In this document: positions 1-9,246 of the stretch, piece after piece | Position numbering within the stretch: position 1 is the stretch's first letter | Layout: the number at the start of each line of letters is the position of its first letter | Origin: Nocardia fluminea | Lineage (GTDB): Bacteria > Actinomycetota > Actinomycetes > Mycobacteriales > Mycobacteriaceae | Direction of reading: 5' to 3' | DNA length: 64,000 nucleotides | Assembly (NCBI RefSeq): GCF_002846365.1 | Contig: NZ_PJMW01000002.1 | Location: 3,596,001 to 3,660,000, forward strand | The notes under the pieces: model-generated | Database searches by the model: none | Told to the model about the DNA's origin: nothing | The model's input: only the letters and a program-made list of their open reading frames with translations | Program-made: the position numbers and the translations under genes

Positions 1-61
1 CTGAGTGAGCTGGGCGGAGGTCACTGCCCCTGATCGGAGCCGGTGCGGCAAGATGAACGCC

Positions 62-1096
62 ATGCGCATCGGAGTCTTGACCGGAGGCGGAGATTGTCCA
101 GGTCTGAACGCGGTGATCCGGGCTGTGGTCCGCACCGCGAACGGACGCTACGGCGATGCCATCGTCGGGTTCGAGGACGGGTGGCGCGGGCTACTCGAGG
201 ATCGAAAGATCCGTATCCACAACGACGATCGCACCGACCGCCTGCTCACCAAGGGCGGCACGATGCTCGGTACCGCGCGCACCAACCCCGAGGTGCTGCG
301 CGCCGGTCTGCCCAGGATCCAGCAGACCCTCGACAACAACGGCATCGAAGCGCTGATCCCCATCGGGGGCGAAGGCACCCTCACCGCCGCGAGCTGGCTC
401 GCCGATGAGGGCGTGCCCGTGGTCGGCGTGCCCAAGACCATCGATAACGACATCGACTGCACCGACGTCACCTTCGGCCACGACACCGCGCTGTCGATCG
501 CCACCGAGGCCATCGACCGCCTGCACACCACCGCCGAGTCCCACCAGCGGGTGATGCTGGTCGAGGTGATGGGCCGCCACGCCGGCTGGATCGCGTTGAA
601 CTCCGGGATCGCCGCGGGCTCCCATCTGACCCTGGTGCCCGAGGAGCCGTTCGACGTGGCGCAGGTGTGCGCGATGATCAAGGCCCGCTTCCAGCGCGGT
701 GACAAGAGCTTCATCTGCGTGGTCGCCGAGGGCGCGCATCCGGCGCCGGACTCCGGATTCACGCTGCGCGAGGGCGGGATCGACGAGTTCGGGCACGAGC
801 GGTTCACCGGCGTCGCCCAGCAGCTCGGGTCGGAGATCGAACGCCGCATCGGCAAAGAGGTCCGCACCACGGTGCTCGGCCATATCCAGCGCGGTGGCAG
901 TCCCACGCCCTACGACCGGATTCTGGCGACGCGGTTCGGGGTCCACGCGGCCGAGGCGGTGCACGCGGGGCATTTCGGCCAGATGGTGGCGCTGCACGGC
1001 ACCAATATCGGACTGGTCCCGCTGTCGGAGGCGACCAAGCAGCTCAAACGCGTTCCGCCGGAACGGCTCAGCGAGGCATCGGCGTTCTTCGGCTGA
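62..1096 (+). CDS. pfkA: ATP-dependent 6-phosphofructokinase
   Basis: Phosphorylates fructose 6-phosphate to fructose 1,6-bisphosphate in cytosolic glycolysis. The protein opens with MRIGVLTGGGDCPGLN (nucleotide-binding loop), has IGGEGT near residue 100, the catalytic PKTIDND motif near 125 and MGRHAG near 168, all hallmarks of the family. I chose ATG 62 because it gives 344 residues, matching the mycobacterial enzyme; an ATG three codons upstream (53) is possible. In mycobacteria pfkA sits between gatA and gatB; here a lipoprotein hydrolase separates it from gatB. The GGEGT version of the loop is that of actinobacterial PfkA. Function confident; ATP rather than PPi as donor is inferred from family. 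Confidence 0.95.
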   Translation: MRIGVLTGGGDCPGLNAVIRAVVRTANGRYGDAIVGFEDGWRGLLEDRKIRIHNDDRTDRLLTKGGTMLGTARTNPEVLRAGLPRIQQTLDNNGIEALIPIGGEGTLTAASWLADEGVPVVGVPKTIDNDIDCTDVTFGHDTALSIATEAIDRLHTTAESHQRVMLVEVMGRHAGWIALNSGIAAGSHLTLVPEEPFDVAQVCAMIKARFQRGDKSFICVVAEGAHPAPDSGFTLREGGIDEFGHERFTGVAQQLGSEIERRIGKEVRTTVLGHIQRGGSPTPYDRILATRFGVHAAEAVHAGHFGQMVALHGTNIGLVPLSEATKQLKRVPPERLSEASAFFG

Positions 1097-1154
1097 TCTC
1101 GGCCCGGGCTCGGGTTCTCGAACATTGTCGGTGCGCGTCGGTACCGTGGGGCCC

Positions 1155-2531
1155 ATGCGCACCGGTCGAGTGATCGTTTCGGTTCTGTTCGTCGTCGCCG
1201 GGCTGGTGGCGGGGTGTTCGTCGGCGGAGGAAGCCGCGGGTCCCGATGTCATCGGGTCGTGGCACGGCGACATCCAGGTGCCGGGGCAGCCGATCGGGAT
1301 CGGCGTGAACTTCGCCGAGAACGGGACGGCCACCATCGATATCCCGGTGCAGGGTGTGGTCGCAGCGCCGTTGAAAGACGTTCGCACCGAACCGGACCGG
1401 GTGGAATTCAACCTCCCCGACGCGCCGGGCGACCCGGGTTTCCGCGGCAAGCTCGACGGTGACCGGCTCACCGGGGACTGGGTCCAGTTCGGGGAGAAGG
1501 CACCGGTCGCACTGCAGCGCGGACCGATCGAGAGCCTGAACCGCCCGCAGGACCCGAAACCGCCGTACCCGTATCGCGGTGAGGACGTCACCTATCGCAA
1601 CGGCGATATCACCATCGCGGGTACTCTCACCGAACCCGAAGGCAGCGGGCCTTTTCCGGCGATGCTGCTGATCACGGGCAGTGGACCGCAGGACCGCAAC
1701 GAGGAGTTGCTCGGCCACCGCCCGTTCCAGTTGCTCGCCGACACCTTCACGCGCGCGGGCTATGCGGTGCTGCGCACCGACGATCGTGGCGTCGGCGGCA
1801 CGAGCGGTTCCCTCGACGACGCCACCTACGCCGACCTCGTCGCCGATGCGGCCGCGGGAGTCGCGTTCCTGCGCACCCGTCCCGAGATCGATCCGGCCCG
1901 GGTGGGTCTGTTCGGGCACAGTGAAGGCGGCTACCTCGCGCCGATGGTCGCCGCGCTGCCCGGCAGCGACATCGCCTTCGCGGTGCTGATGGCGGGCCCG
2001 TCGGTGCCCGGCGCCGACGTGCTGATCGAGCAGAACAAAGTGATCATGGCCTCGACGGGTACCCCGCAGGAGCAGATCGACCAGCAGGTCGCCTATGTCA
2101 GTGAATGGTCGCGGCTACTGCGCGCGGGCGACACCGAGGGCGCGGCGGCCTTCACCCAGCGGCACAACGATTCCCTGCCGGTGGCCGAACGCGCGCCGCA
2201 AGAGGTGGTCGACGGTTTCAACACCCCGTACATGGCCTCGTTCATCACCCATGACCCGACACCGACGCTGCGGGCGTTACGCGTGCCCGTGCTGGCGTTC
2301 TTCGGTGACAAGGACCAGCAGGTCGTCGTCGGCCAGAACGAAGGCCCGATGCGCGAGAACCTGGCCGGCGCTCCCGACGCGACCGTGCACACGTTTCCCG
2401 GGCTCAATCACCTGATGCAACCCACCGCGACCGGCAAACCCAGCGAATACGCCACCATCGAGACGACCATCGACCCGGCGGTACTCGCCTATGTCACCGG
2501 CTGGCTCACGCAACGCGTCCCGCCCCGCTAG
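1155..2531 (+). CDS. Lipoprotein alpha/beta hydrolase
   Basis: Probable exported esterase-type hydrolase. The first 22 residues form a lipoprotein signal ending in the lipobox VAGC, so the protein should be lipid-anchored outside the membrane. Residues about 30-130 form a small N-terminal domain like those seen before the hydrolase in this family. The hydrolase part carries the nucleophile motif GHSEGG (about residue 255), an acid region around GDKDQQV and a catalytic histidine in GLNHLM. It is 458 residues. It lies 58 bp after pfkA and 45 bp before gatB on the same strand. The substrate cannot be read from the sequence. Confidence 0.8.
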   Translation: MRTGRVIVSVLFVVAGLVAGCSSAEEAAGPDVIGSWHGDIQVPGQPIGIGVNFAENGTATIDIPVQGVVAAPLKDVRTEPDRVEFNLPDAPGDPGFRGKLDGDRLTGDWVQFGEKAPVALQRGPIESLNRPQDPKPPYPYRGEDVTYRNGDITIAGTLTEPEGSGPFPAMLLITGSGPQDRNEELLGHRPFQLLADTFTRAGYAVLRTDDRGVGGTSGSLDDATYADLVADAAAGVAFLRTRPEIDPARVGLFGHSEGGYLAPMVAALPGSDIAFAVLMAGPSVPGADVLIEQNKVIMASTGTPQEQIDQQVAYVSEWSRLLRAGDTEGAAAFTQRHNDSLPVAERAPQEVVDGFNTPYMASFITHDPTPTLRALRVPVLAFFGDKDQQVVVGQNEGPMRENLAGAPDATVHTFPGLNHLMQPTATGKPSEYATIETTIDPAVLAYVTGWLTQRVPPR

Positions 2532-2576
2532 GACCACCGGCCGAGTGCGTCAGCGGCCTTACCTAGACTGAGCGTC

Positions 2577-4082
2577 ATGAGCGCACCCACGGTCGAGTTG
2601 ATGGATTACGCCGATGTCATCTCCCGGTACGAGCCGGTGCTCGGCATGGAGGTCCACGTCGAGTTGTCCACGGCGACCAAGATGTTCTGCGGTTGCCCCA
2701 CCGAGTTCGGTGCCGAACCCAATACCCAGGTGTGCCCGGTGTGCCTCGGCCTGCCCGGCTCGCTGCCCGTGGTGAACGAGAAGGCCATCGAATCGGCCAT
2801 CCGGATCGGTCTCGCGCTGAACTGTTCGATCACCCCGTGGGGCCGGTTCGCGCGCAAGAACTACTTCTATCCCGATCAGCCGAAGAACTACCAGATCAGC
2901 CAGTACGACGAGCCGATCGCCACCGAGGGCTTCCTCGACGTGACCCTCGACGACGGGTCCATCTTCCGTGTGGAGATCGAGCGCGCGCACATGGAGGAGG
3001 ACACCGGCAAATCCCTGCACGTCGGCGGCGCGACCGGACGCATCCACGGCGCCAGCCACTCGCTGCTCGACTTCAACCGCGCGGGCGTGCCGCTGATCGA
3101 GATCGTCACCAAGACCATCACCGGTGCCGGTGAGCGCGCCCCCGAGGTGGCTCGCGCCTACGTCACCGCGCTGCGCGAGGTGCTGCGTTCGCTCAACGTC
3201 TCCGATGTGAAGATGGAGCAGGGCTCGCTGCGTTGCGACGCCAACGTGTCCCTGATGCCGATCGGCGCCAAGGAATTCGGCACCCGCACCGAGACCAAGA
3301 ATGTGAACTCGCTCAAGAGCGTCGAGGTCGCGGTGCGTTACGAGATGCGCCGTCAGGCCGCCGTGCTCACCGCCGGTGGCGAGATCGTCCAGGAGACCCG
3401 CCACTTCCAGGAAGCCGACGGGTCCACCGCGGCCGGTCGCCGCAAGGAAACCGCCGAGGACTACCGCTACTTCCCCGAGCCCGACCTCGAGCCGGTCGCC
3501 CCGGCCGCCGAGTGGGTCGAGGAACTGCGCGCCACCATCCCCGAGTACCCGTGGCTGGTGCGCGCCCGCATCCAGGCCGACTGGGGTCTGTCCGACGAGG
3601 TCATGCGCGACCTCGTCAACGCGGGTGCCCTCGACCTCATCATCGCCACCGTCGACGCGGGCGCCCCCGCCAACGAGGCGCGCTCCTGGTGGGTCGCCTA
3701 CCTGACCGAGAAGGCCAAGGAACGCGACATCGCCCTCGCCGACCTGCCCATCACCCCCGCCCAGGTCGCCGCGGTGATCGCGCTGGTGGAAACGAAGACC
3801 GTCAACAACAAGGTCGCCAAGCAGGTCGTGGACTTCGTCCTGGCCGGCGAGGGCGAGCCCGCCGCCATCGTCGAAGCCAAGGGCCTCGGCATGGTCAGCG
3901 ACGACTCGGCCCTGCAGGCCGAGGTCGAGAAGGCCCTTGCCGCCAACCCCGACATCGCCGAGAAGATCCGCTCCGGCAAGGTGCAGGCCGCGGGCAAGAT
4001 CGTCGGCGACGTCATGAAGGCCACGCGCGGCCAGGCCGACGCCGCCCGTGTCCGCGACTTGGTCATCGCCGCCTGCAGCTGA
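2577..4082 (+). CDS. gatB: Asp-tRNA(Asn)/Glu-tRNA(Gln) amidotransferase subunit B
   Basis: The GatB subunit of the GatCAB complex, which amidates misacylated Glu-tRNA(Gln) and Asp-tRNA(Asn) in organisms lacking GlnRS or AsnRS. The 501-residue length is typical. The conserved start GMEVHVEL, the Cys-rich CGCP...CPVCLGLPG zinc site and the [16 protein letters not shown] motif are present, with the helical tail and YqeY-like domain at the C-terminus. ATG 2577 is the obvious start. A strong terminator follows, and the next gene is convergent. The tRNA-Gln gene and the GluRS that feed this pathway are also in this window. Confidence 0.97.
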   Translation: MSAPTVELMDYADVISRYEPVLGMEVHVELSTATKMFCGCPTEFGAEPNTQVCPVCLGLPGSLPVVNEKAIESAIRIGLALNCSITPWGRFARKNYFYPDQPKNYQISQYDEPIATEGFLDVTLDDGSIFRVEIERAHMEEDTGKSLHVGGATGRIHGASHSLLDFNRAGVPLIEIVTKTITGAGERAPEVARAYVTALREVLRSLNVSDVKMEQGSLRCDANVSLMPIGAKEFGTRTETKNVNSLKSVEVAVRYEMRRQAAVLTAGGEIVQETRHFQEADGSTAAGRRKETAEDYRYFPEPDLEPVAPAAEWVEELRATIPEYPWLVRARIQADWGLSDEVMRDLVNAGALDLIIATVDAGAPANEARSWWVAYLTEKAKERDIALADLPITPAQVAAVIALVETKTVNNKVAKQVVDFVLAGEGEPAAIVEAKGLGMVSDDSALQAEVEKALAANPDIAEKIRSGKVQAAGKIVGDVMKATRGQADAARVRDLVIAACS

Positions 4083-4092
4083 AGATGAGAAA

Positions 4093-4128
4093 CGGCCGCC
4101 CGCACTGCTTCCGCAGTACGGGCGGCCG
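4093..4128. terminator. Bidirectional terminator between gatB and the LppZ-like gene
   Basis: A perfect 10-bp stem, CGGCCGCCCG paired with CGGGCGGCCG, is extended by CACTGC/GCAGTA and closed by TTCC. It lies 11 bp after the gatB stop and 10 bp from the stop of the convergent gene, so it can serve both. Confidence 0.85.
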
Positions 4129-4137
4129 CTTCCTCTC

Positions 4138-5259
4138 CTAGTCCGGGCCGCCCGCTCCGCCCTGCGGGGGTGGGATGCGGACGACGCGGTCGTCGAATTC
4201 GCCCGGCTCGCCGTCGGTTTTGTTGGTGGTGGTGACCCAGATGCTGCCGTCGGCGCTGGCGGTGGCGCCGAGGAGCTTGCCGTACTTGTCCTGCGCGATC
4301 AGCGTGGGCGCGGTGGTGACGGCGAAGGTGTTGGGGTCCGCGGCGACGGCGGCCAGCGCCTTGCCCTCGCTGAGCGCGATGCCGACGCCGTCACCGGTGG
4401 CCGTGCAGCCGCCGACGCCGGGTCGGTCCGGCCAGGTCCAGGAGACGCTCAGGGTGCCGTCGGGACTCAGATGCTGGAGGCGATCCTCGGCGGCGGTGCG
4501 GTCGGTGACCCACATGCCTTCCTTGCCGTCGCGGCAGATGTCGCCGACCGAGCCGATCCCCGACGCCACGACCTGCGGAGTGTTCGCACCCGCCGACGGC
4601 GATTCCAGGCGCAGGAGCTTGCCGCCGAGGGAACCTGGATCGGCTGCGGCGCGAGGGTTTCCGGCGTCACCGGTCAGGATCATCAGCTGCGTCGGCGTCG
4701 ACCATTCCAGTGCGCCACGATTTCCCGTGGCGCCCTTGGGGATTCCGGTGAGGATCGGCTTGGCGGCCCCGCCTTTGGACAGCCGCACGATCCGATTGTC
4801 GCTGCCGGTGGTGATGTAGGCGTACATCAGCCCGTCCTCACCGAAGGTGGGGGAGAGCACGATATCGGAGATGCCGCCGTCGGCCGACCCGTCGACGGGC
4901 ACGCTGGCGATCTCCACCGGCGTCTCCTGCGGTGTGCTCGCATCGACCGGCTTCACCTGCAGGATCCGCCCGGTCTTGCGCTCCGCGACGAAGGCGCCCT
5001 CGCCGACCGCGATCAGCCCGGCCCCCGATTCCATACAGGTGGCGATGACATTGGGATCGGGATCGATACACGGTCCGGTCGGCCGCGGTGGTTGGGAGGG
5101 GTCCTCCTGCGGTTTCTTCGGCTCCGCACCGGACCCGCCCAGTTGCGGTTCGGTGGTGAACGGACTCGACGCCGACTCGTCGAAACGGGCGCACCCGGCT
5201 AGCAAAACGGTGCTGAGTGCCACCCCGACTGCCACGCGGCCCGCGATTCCCGAACTCAT
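4138..5259 (-). CDS. LppZ-like beta-propeller lipoprotein
   Basis: Exported lipoprotein resembling PQQ-dependent sugar dehydrogenase-type beta-propellers and M. tuberculosis LppZ (Rv3006), which occupies the same chromosomal position near gatB. The N-terminus is a lipoprotein signal with lipobox LAGC at about residue 23. A Pro-rich linker and then blade-like repeats follow (SDIVLSPTFGEDGLMYAYITT, GNRGALEWSTPTQL). Several cysteines (CIDPDPNVIATC, GDICRDG, GGCTA) could form extracytoplasmic disulfides. 373 residues. No evidence here for cofactor binding; enzymatic activity is unproven. Confidence 0.75.
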   Translation of the reverse strand: MSSGIAGRVAVGVALSTVLLAGCARFDESASSPFTTEPQLGGSGAEPKKPQEDPSQPPRPTGPCIDPDPNVIATCMESGAGLIAVGEGAFVAERKTGRILQVKPVDASTPQETPVEIASVPVDGSADGGISDIVLSPTFGEDGLMYAYITTGSDNRIVRLSKGGAAKPILTGIPKGATGNRGALEWSTPTQLMILTGDAGNPRAAADPGSLGGKLLRLESPSAGANTPQVVASGIGSVGDICRDGKEGMWVTDRTAAEDRLQHLSPDGTLSVSWTWPDRPGVGGCTATGDGVGIALSEGKALAAVAADPNTFAVTTAPTLIAQDKYGKLLGATASADGSIWVTTTNKTDGEPGEFDDRVVRIPPPQGGAGGPD

Positions 5260-5289
5260 AGGTCAGACGTTACCGGCACCGGCACGGGC

Positions 5290-5365
5290 CTGACACGCCC
5301 GTCGCGTCCGAAAGGGGCCGCCCGGACGGGGCCGCGAGTCGAGCGGGGCTGACACGCCCGTTGCG
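5290..5365. repeat. Short direct repeat upstream of the DoxX gene
   Basis: CTGACACGCCCGTCGCG at 5290-5306 recurs as CTGACACGCCCGTTGCG at 5349-5365, 16 of 17 identical and 59 bp apart. It fills the divergent intergenic space between the LppZ-like and DoxX genes, so it may be a paired regulator site or only local duplication. Confidence 0.4.
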
Positions 5366-5408
5366 AGGAAGGGCGCCACACCGCGACAGCACGTCATAAG
5401 GTGAGTCG

Positions 5409-6257
5409 GTGACCGACAAGTCGAATGACACTCCGAAGGCCGAAGGTTCGGCACCGGCCGGGCAGGGCCCATCGGCGGCTGGTCGCCCGGTGACCAGCCC
5501 GTTCGATTCGCCGACGACGCAGATGCGTAAGCCGGATCCGAAGGACATCCCACGCACCGACGAGGATCTCGGTCTCGACCCCGGTGACGAGGTTCCCGGT
5601 GCGAGCACCGCGCACACCGGTCGTGGCGGCACCGACGAAGAGTACGGGTACGCGACGATCCCGCCCGCGTCCGCCGCCTCGGCGGGCACCGTGCGCTTGC
5701 AGCGCCGCAACCGCGAGGCCCGCCGCGGCACCCTGGACCTCGGCCTGTTCGTGCTGCGCCTGGTCGTCGGCTACACCTTCATCTACCACGGTCTGCAGAA
5801 GCTGACCGGCTGGTTCCACGGACCCGGTCTGGACGGTACCAAGACGATGATGGAAAGCGGCGGCTGGGACTACCCGTCGCTGTCGACCGCGCTGGTGATC
5901 GCCGGTGAACTCGGCGGCGGCATCCTGCTGGTGCTCGGCCTGGCCACCCCGCTCGCCGCGGGTGCCGTGCTGGCCACGATCCTGAACGCGTGGATGTGGA
6001 AGCAGGGCATGGTCCCCGGCTTCCAGTACAACGCGGGCACTCCCACCGGCGTCGAACTCGACTCCGTCCTGGCGGGTTCGGCCCTGGCGATCATCCTCAC
6101 CGGTCCCGGCCGCTGGTCCTTCGACCGCACTAGAGGCTGGGCCACTCGCCCGGCTTACGGTTCCTTCGTGGTGGTCGTGCTGGCCATTGCCGCCGCCATC
6201 CTCACCTACTGGTTCCTGCACGGCGGCAACCCCCTGAAGGGCATCGGCCCCTTCTGA
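5409..6257 (+). CDS. DoxX-family membrane protein
   Basis: Integral membrane protein of the DoxX family. About 110 N-terminal residues are hydrophilic and disordered-looking; then four hydrophobic segments follow, beginning with GLFVLRLVVGYTFIYHGLQK. The gene position equals M. tuberculosis Rv3005c, the DoxX reported to act with SodA and the thiosulfate sulfurtransferase SseA in a membrane oxidoreductase complex. GTG 5409 is preceded by an AAGGTGAG ribosome-binding site. 282 residues. The redox role is inferred from the homolog and not seen in the sequence. Confidence 0.8.
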   Translation: MTDKSNDTPKAEGSAPAGQGPSAAGRPVTSPFDSPTTQMRKPDPKDIPRTDEDLGLDPGDEVPGASTAHTGRGGTDEEYGYATIPPASAASAGTVRLQRRNREARRGTLDLGLFVLRLVVGYTFIYHGLQKLTGWFHGPGLDGTKTMMESGGWDYPSLSTALVIAGELGGGILLVLGLATPLAAGAVLATILNAWMWKQGMVPGFQYNAGTPTGVELDSVLAGSALAIILTGPGRWSFDRTRGWATRPAYGSFVVVVLAIAAAILTYWFLHGGNPLKGIGPF

Positions 6258-6268
6258 TCCACCGCTAC

Positions 6269-6763
6269 CTACGGCAGCAACGGTCGCGATGGTGCGGGCT
6301 CGGCCAGGTGAGCGGTCATCGTGGCGTGCACGTCGGCCAGGAAGCTCTCGAATCGGCGTAGCTCCTCGGGGGAGTATTTCCCCATCACCGTGTCCTCCAC
6401 CTTCGTGCCGAGTGGGCCGAAGAAATCGTTGGCGAAAGTGTGGATGCGGGGTGTGCTGCGCAGCGTGATGACGCGGCGGTCGTCGTGTTCTCTGCTGCGC
6501 ACGATATGACCGGCCTGCTCCAGCCGGTTCAGCAGCGCGGTGGTGGCGCTGTTGGACAACGCGATCCGTTCGCTGAGCCGCGCCGGTGACAGCGTGCTTC
6601 CGCGTTCCTCCGCGGTGAGGATCTCGATCAGCGCCTCGGCATCGGTCGAGTGCAGCCCGAGCCAGGTCGCGAATCGGCGCGCGAGTTCCCGGTAGCTCGC
6701 ACCGTAGGCCCGCATGCCTTCGTGGATCCGTTCGTACTGGGCGCGCGCGTCCGCCTGGCTCAT
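6269..6763 (-). CDS. MarR-family transcriptional regulator
   Basis: 164-residue winged-helix regulator. The recognition-helix region reads LSERIALSNSATTALLNRLEQAGHIVRSREHDDRRV, the classic MarR helix-turn-helix and beta-wing DxR motif. ATG 6763 is favoured over 6778 because AAAGGA lies just upstream. It is divergent from an MFS efflux pump with only 86 bp between starts, containing a palindrome that overlaps the pump promoter. This arrangement is typical of a MarR protein repressing itself and the transporter until a ligand binds. The ligand is unknown. Confidence 0.85.
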   Translation of the reverse strand: MSQADARAQYERIHEGMRAYGASYRELARRFATWLGLHSTDAEALIEILTAEERGSTLSPARLSERIALSNSATTALLNRLEQAGHIVRSREHDDRRVITLRSTPRIHTFANDFFGPLGTKVEDTVMGKYSPEELRRFESFLADVHATMTAHLAEPAPSRPLLP

Positions 6764-6781
6764 AGGTTCCTTTCGCATCGT

Positions 6782-6834
6782 TTGACATCCTATTGCCCAC
6801 AATCTATTTTGACCATGGGAATATTCCACCATGG
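6782..6834 (+). promoter_or_regulatory. Promoter and candidate MarR operator for the efflux pump
   Basis: TTGACA at 6782-6787 and TATTTT at 6805-6810 are spaced 17 bp, a good vegetative promoter reading toward the MFS gene. Overlapping the predicted transcription start, CCATGG at 6813-6818 and 6829-6834 flank the perfect palindrome GGAATATTCC (6818-6827). This is where the divergent MarR protein could block initiation. Confidence 0.55.
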
Positions 6835-6849
6835 AAATAGGAGTGTGCG

Positions 6850-8466
6850 ATGAGTCAAGAGTCGTCCATCCGCCGATGGCTCGGCTTGATCGCCATCGCC
6901 CTCGGCGTGGCACTGATCGTGGTCGACACCACGATCGTGAACGTGATCATCCCGTCGATCATCGAAGACCTGGAGACGGGTTCCACCGAGGCGCAATGGA
7001 TTCAGGAGTCCTACGCGATCGTCTTCGCGGCCCTGCTGCTGGTCGTCGGACGAGTGGCGGACATGGTCGGTGCGCGCCGGGTGTTCGTCGCGGGCGTCGT
7101 GGTGTTCGGCGCGACCAGCATCCTGGCCGGGCTCGCACCGGACGGCGGGCTGCTCGTCATCGCCCGGTTCCTGCAGGGGGCGGGCGCGGCGATGATCCTG
7201 CCGACCTCGCTCGCCCTGCTCAATGCCACCTTCACCGGTAAGGCTCGTGGTCAGGCCTTCGCGGTGTGGGGTTCCACGATCGGTGCGGCCGCCGCCCTCG
7301 GGCCACTGCTCGGTGGCTGGCTGGCTGAACACGTGTCGTGGCGCTGGGCGTTCGGCATCAATGTGCCACTGGCTGTGCTGATCGTGGTCGGTGTGCTGGC
7401 GTGCATCGCGCCGTCGCCGAAGGTCGCCGGTCGGCTCGATGTGCTCGGCTCGATCCTGTCGGTGCTCGGTCTCGGGCTGCTGGCCTTCGGGCTGGTCGAA
7501 GGCCGCACCTACGGCTGGATCACCACCACCGAGCCGATGAGAATCGCCGGATTCACCTGGGGGAGTGGGCCTTCGCCGGTGCTGGTCGCGCTCGTGCTGA
7601 GTGTGCTGGCGCTGGCCGGGTTCGTCGTCCGGCAGGTGCTGCTGCGCCGCGGCGGCAATGCCGACAAGGCGCTGATGGACCTGAGCCTGTTCTCGCTCGC
7701 GTCGTTCCGCAACGGCAATATCGCCACCCTGATCATCGGTCTCGGCGAGTTCGGCATCGTCGCCGTGCTCCCGCTGTGGTTGCAGTTCACCCTCGGTTAC
7801 AGCGCCCTGCAGGCCGGTCTCGCGCTGGTGCCGATCGCCATCGGCAGTTTCATCGCCAGCGGCGCGAGCTTCGGGATGGCGGGCAAGGCTTCACCGCTGA
7901 ACATGGTCCGCCTCGGTCTCGCGCTCGAGGTCGCCGGTCTGGCCGGGCTCGGCTTCTTCGCCGCCACCGACAGTTCGTGGTGGTCGATCGCGCTGGTCCT
8001 GTGCGTGTACGGCATCGGTGTGGGCTTCGCGACGGCCCAGGTGACCAACGTCGTCCTGGCCGATATCCCGGAGGCCGACAACGGCCAAGCCTCCGGCATT
8101 CAGAGCGCGTTCCGTCAGCTGGGCTCGGCCCTCGGCATCGCCCTGCTCACCACGATCTTCTTCACGACCCTGAGCTCGAACGTGAAGGACGACCTCACCG
8201 CCGCCGGTACGCCCCCGGCCCAGGCGCAGCAATACGCCGACGCCGTCACCGGCAGCGCGGGGGCGGCGATCGAAGGGTTTGCCGCGCAACCGGATACGCA
8301 GGCGGTGGCCGGCATCGGCCGATCCGCCATGACCGCGGGCGTCACCCTCGGTGCCTATCTGGCCGCGGGTTTCGTGCTCTTGGGACTGGTCGCCACCTGC
8401 CTGATCCCGGCCCGGTCCGGCCGCGACGAATCACCGGCGGCGGCGACGCAACCCGCGCTCCTCTGA
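6850..8466 (+). CDS. MFS multidrug efflux transporter (EmrB/QacA type)
   Basis: Proton-coupled drug exporter of the DHA2 (14-helix) MFS class. 538 residues with about 14 hydrophobic segments. The motif VDTTIVNVIIPSI in helix 1 and GRVADMVGARRVF after helix 2 (motif A) mark the family; ALGPLLGGWLAEHVSWRWAFGINVP is the helix 5 exporter motif. An AGGAG lies 6-7 bases before ATG 6850. It is divergent from the marR gene with a shared operator region, suggesting induction by its substrate. Substrate not predictable. Confidence 0.9.
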   Translation: MSQESSIRRWLGLIAIALGVALIVVDTTIVNVIIPSIIEDLETGSTEAQWIQESYAIVFAALLLVVGRVADMVGARRVFVAGVVVFGATSILAGLAPDGGLLVIARFLQGAGAAMILPTSLALLNATFTGKARGQAFAVWGSTIGAAAALGPLLGGWLAEHVSWRWAFGINVPLAVLIVVGVLACIAPSPKVAGRLDVLGSILSVLGLGLLAFGLVEGRTYGWITTTEPMRIAGFTWGSGPSPVLVALVLSVLALAGFVVRQVLLRRGGNADKALMDLSLFSLASFRNGNIATLIIGLGEFGIVAVLPLWLQFTLGYSALQAGLALVPIAIGSFIASGASFGMAGKASPLNMVRLGLALEVAGLAGLGFFAATDSSWWSIALVLCVYGIGVGFATAQVTNVVLADIPEADNGQASGIQSAFRQLGSALGIALLTTIFFTTLSSNVKDDLTAAGTPPAQAQQYADAVTGSAGAAIEGFAAQPDTQAVAGIGRSAMTAGVTLGAYLAAGFVLLGLVATCLIPARSGRDESPAAATQPALL

Positions 8467-8508
8467 CGCACGGTCCGGCCGAAGATCTGAAACAAGGAGT
8501 TTTAACTG

Positions 8509-9246
8509 TTGGCGCGGTGGGTGCAACTCCTCCGATTCACGATGCCGGAAAATCATGAGGATGGGATCTACTCGAGTATCAAACGTCTGGTCACTGCCGC
8601 CGGAATCGCGTGTGCCCTGGTCGCACTCGGACCGGCATCGGTCGCCTTCGCCGGTCCGTTCCCGACCGGCTCCGCCGGGTCGGACGGTGGCGGCGGGGAA
8701 TCCGAGCAGACGCCGCCGGGAACGTCCACGGCGTCGGTGGACTCGATGCGCGGCCAGGTGCTGGAACTGGTCAATCGTGAGCGTGCGGGCGCGGGTTGCA
8801 AGCCGGTGCGGTCCGACGGCACACTGCAGACCGCGGCGCAGCGGCACTCCGACGACATGGCCGCGCGTGGCTTCTTCGACCACGTCAACCCGAGCGGGGT
8901 CGGGCCCGGCGGCCGGATCGAGGCCGCCGGCTACCGGTGGAGTACCTACGGCGAGAACATCGCTCGTGGTCAGGAGAGCGCGGCGGTGGTGATGGCGGGA
9001 TGGATGAAGAGTCCGGGACACAAGGCCAACATCCTCAACTGCGCGTTCACCCAGCTCGGTACCGGTGTGACGCTCGGCAGCGGTGGCCCGTGGTGGACCC
9101 AGAACTTCGCTGCGCCCGCGTGTCGATGCCCTCGCAGACGAAGGCGGGCGCTCCGGGATCTCCCGGTGCGCCCGCCTTCGTCATGCCGGGCTCACGGCAC
9201 CTTGCGGACGGCGCCCTTGTCGGCCGAAGTCGCCAGTGCCGCGTAG
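8509..9246 (+). CDS. CAP-domain secreted protein (SCP/YkwD type)
   Basis: Exported CAP-superfamily protein. An AAGGAG sits 9 bases before TTG 8509; a signal peptide ends at VAFA-GP (about residue 48); ATG 8542 is an alternative start without a good ribosome site. The CAP domain has [11 protein letters not shown], the [19 protein letters not shown] motif with its histidines, and GENIARGQ. The domain should end near TQNFAAPA, but the frame stays open for about 41 more Arg/Cys/Pro-rich residues, translating the terminator hairpin and overlapping the convergent ilvD 3' end. The natural stop may have been lost at codon 9121 (TGT, one change from TGA). Confidence 0.75.
   Translation: MARWVQLLRFTMPENHEDGIYSSIKRLVTAAGIACALVALGPASVAFAGPFPTGSAGSDGGGGESEQTPPGTSTASVDSMRGQVLELVNRERAGAGCKPVRSDGTLQTAAQRHSDDMAARGFFDHVNPSGVGPGGRIEAAGYRWSTYGENIARGQESAAVVMAGWMKSPGHKANILNCAFTQLGTGVTLGSGGPWWTQNFAAPACRCPRRRRRALRDLPVRPPSSCRAHGTLRTAPLSAEVASAA
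9137..9182. terminator. Strong bidirectional terminator between the CAP gene and ilvD
   Basis: Arms GACGAAGGCGGGCGC (9137-9151) and its exact complement (9168-9182), continued by CCGGGA/TCCCGG around a 2-base loop, make a 21-bp near-perfect stem. It lies 10 bp from the ilvD stop and inside the apparent C-terminal extension of the CAP gene. Confidence 0.85.
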
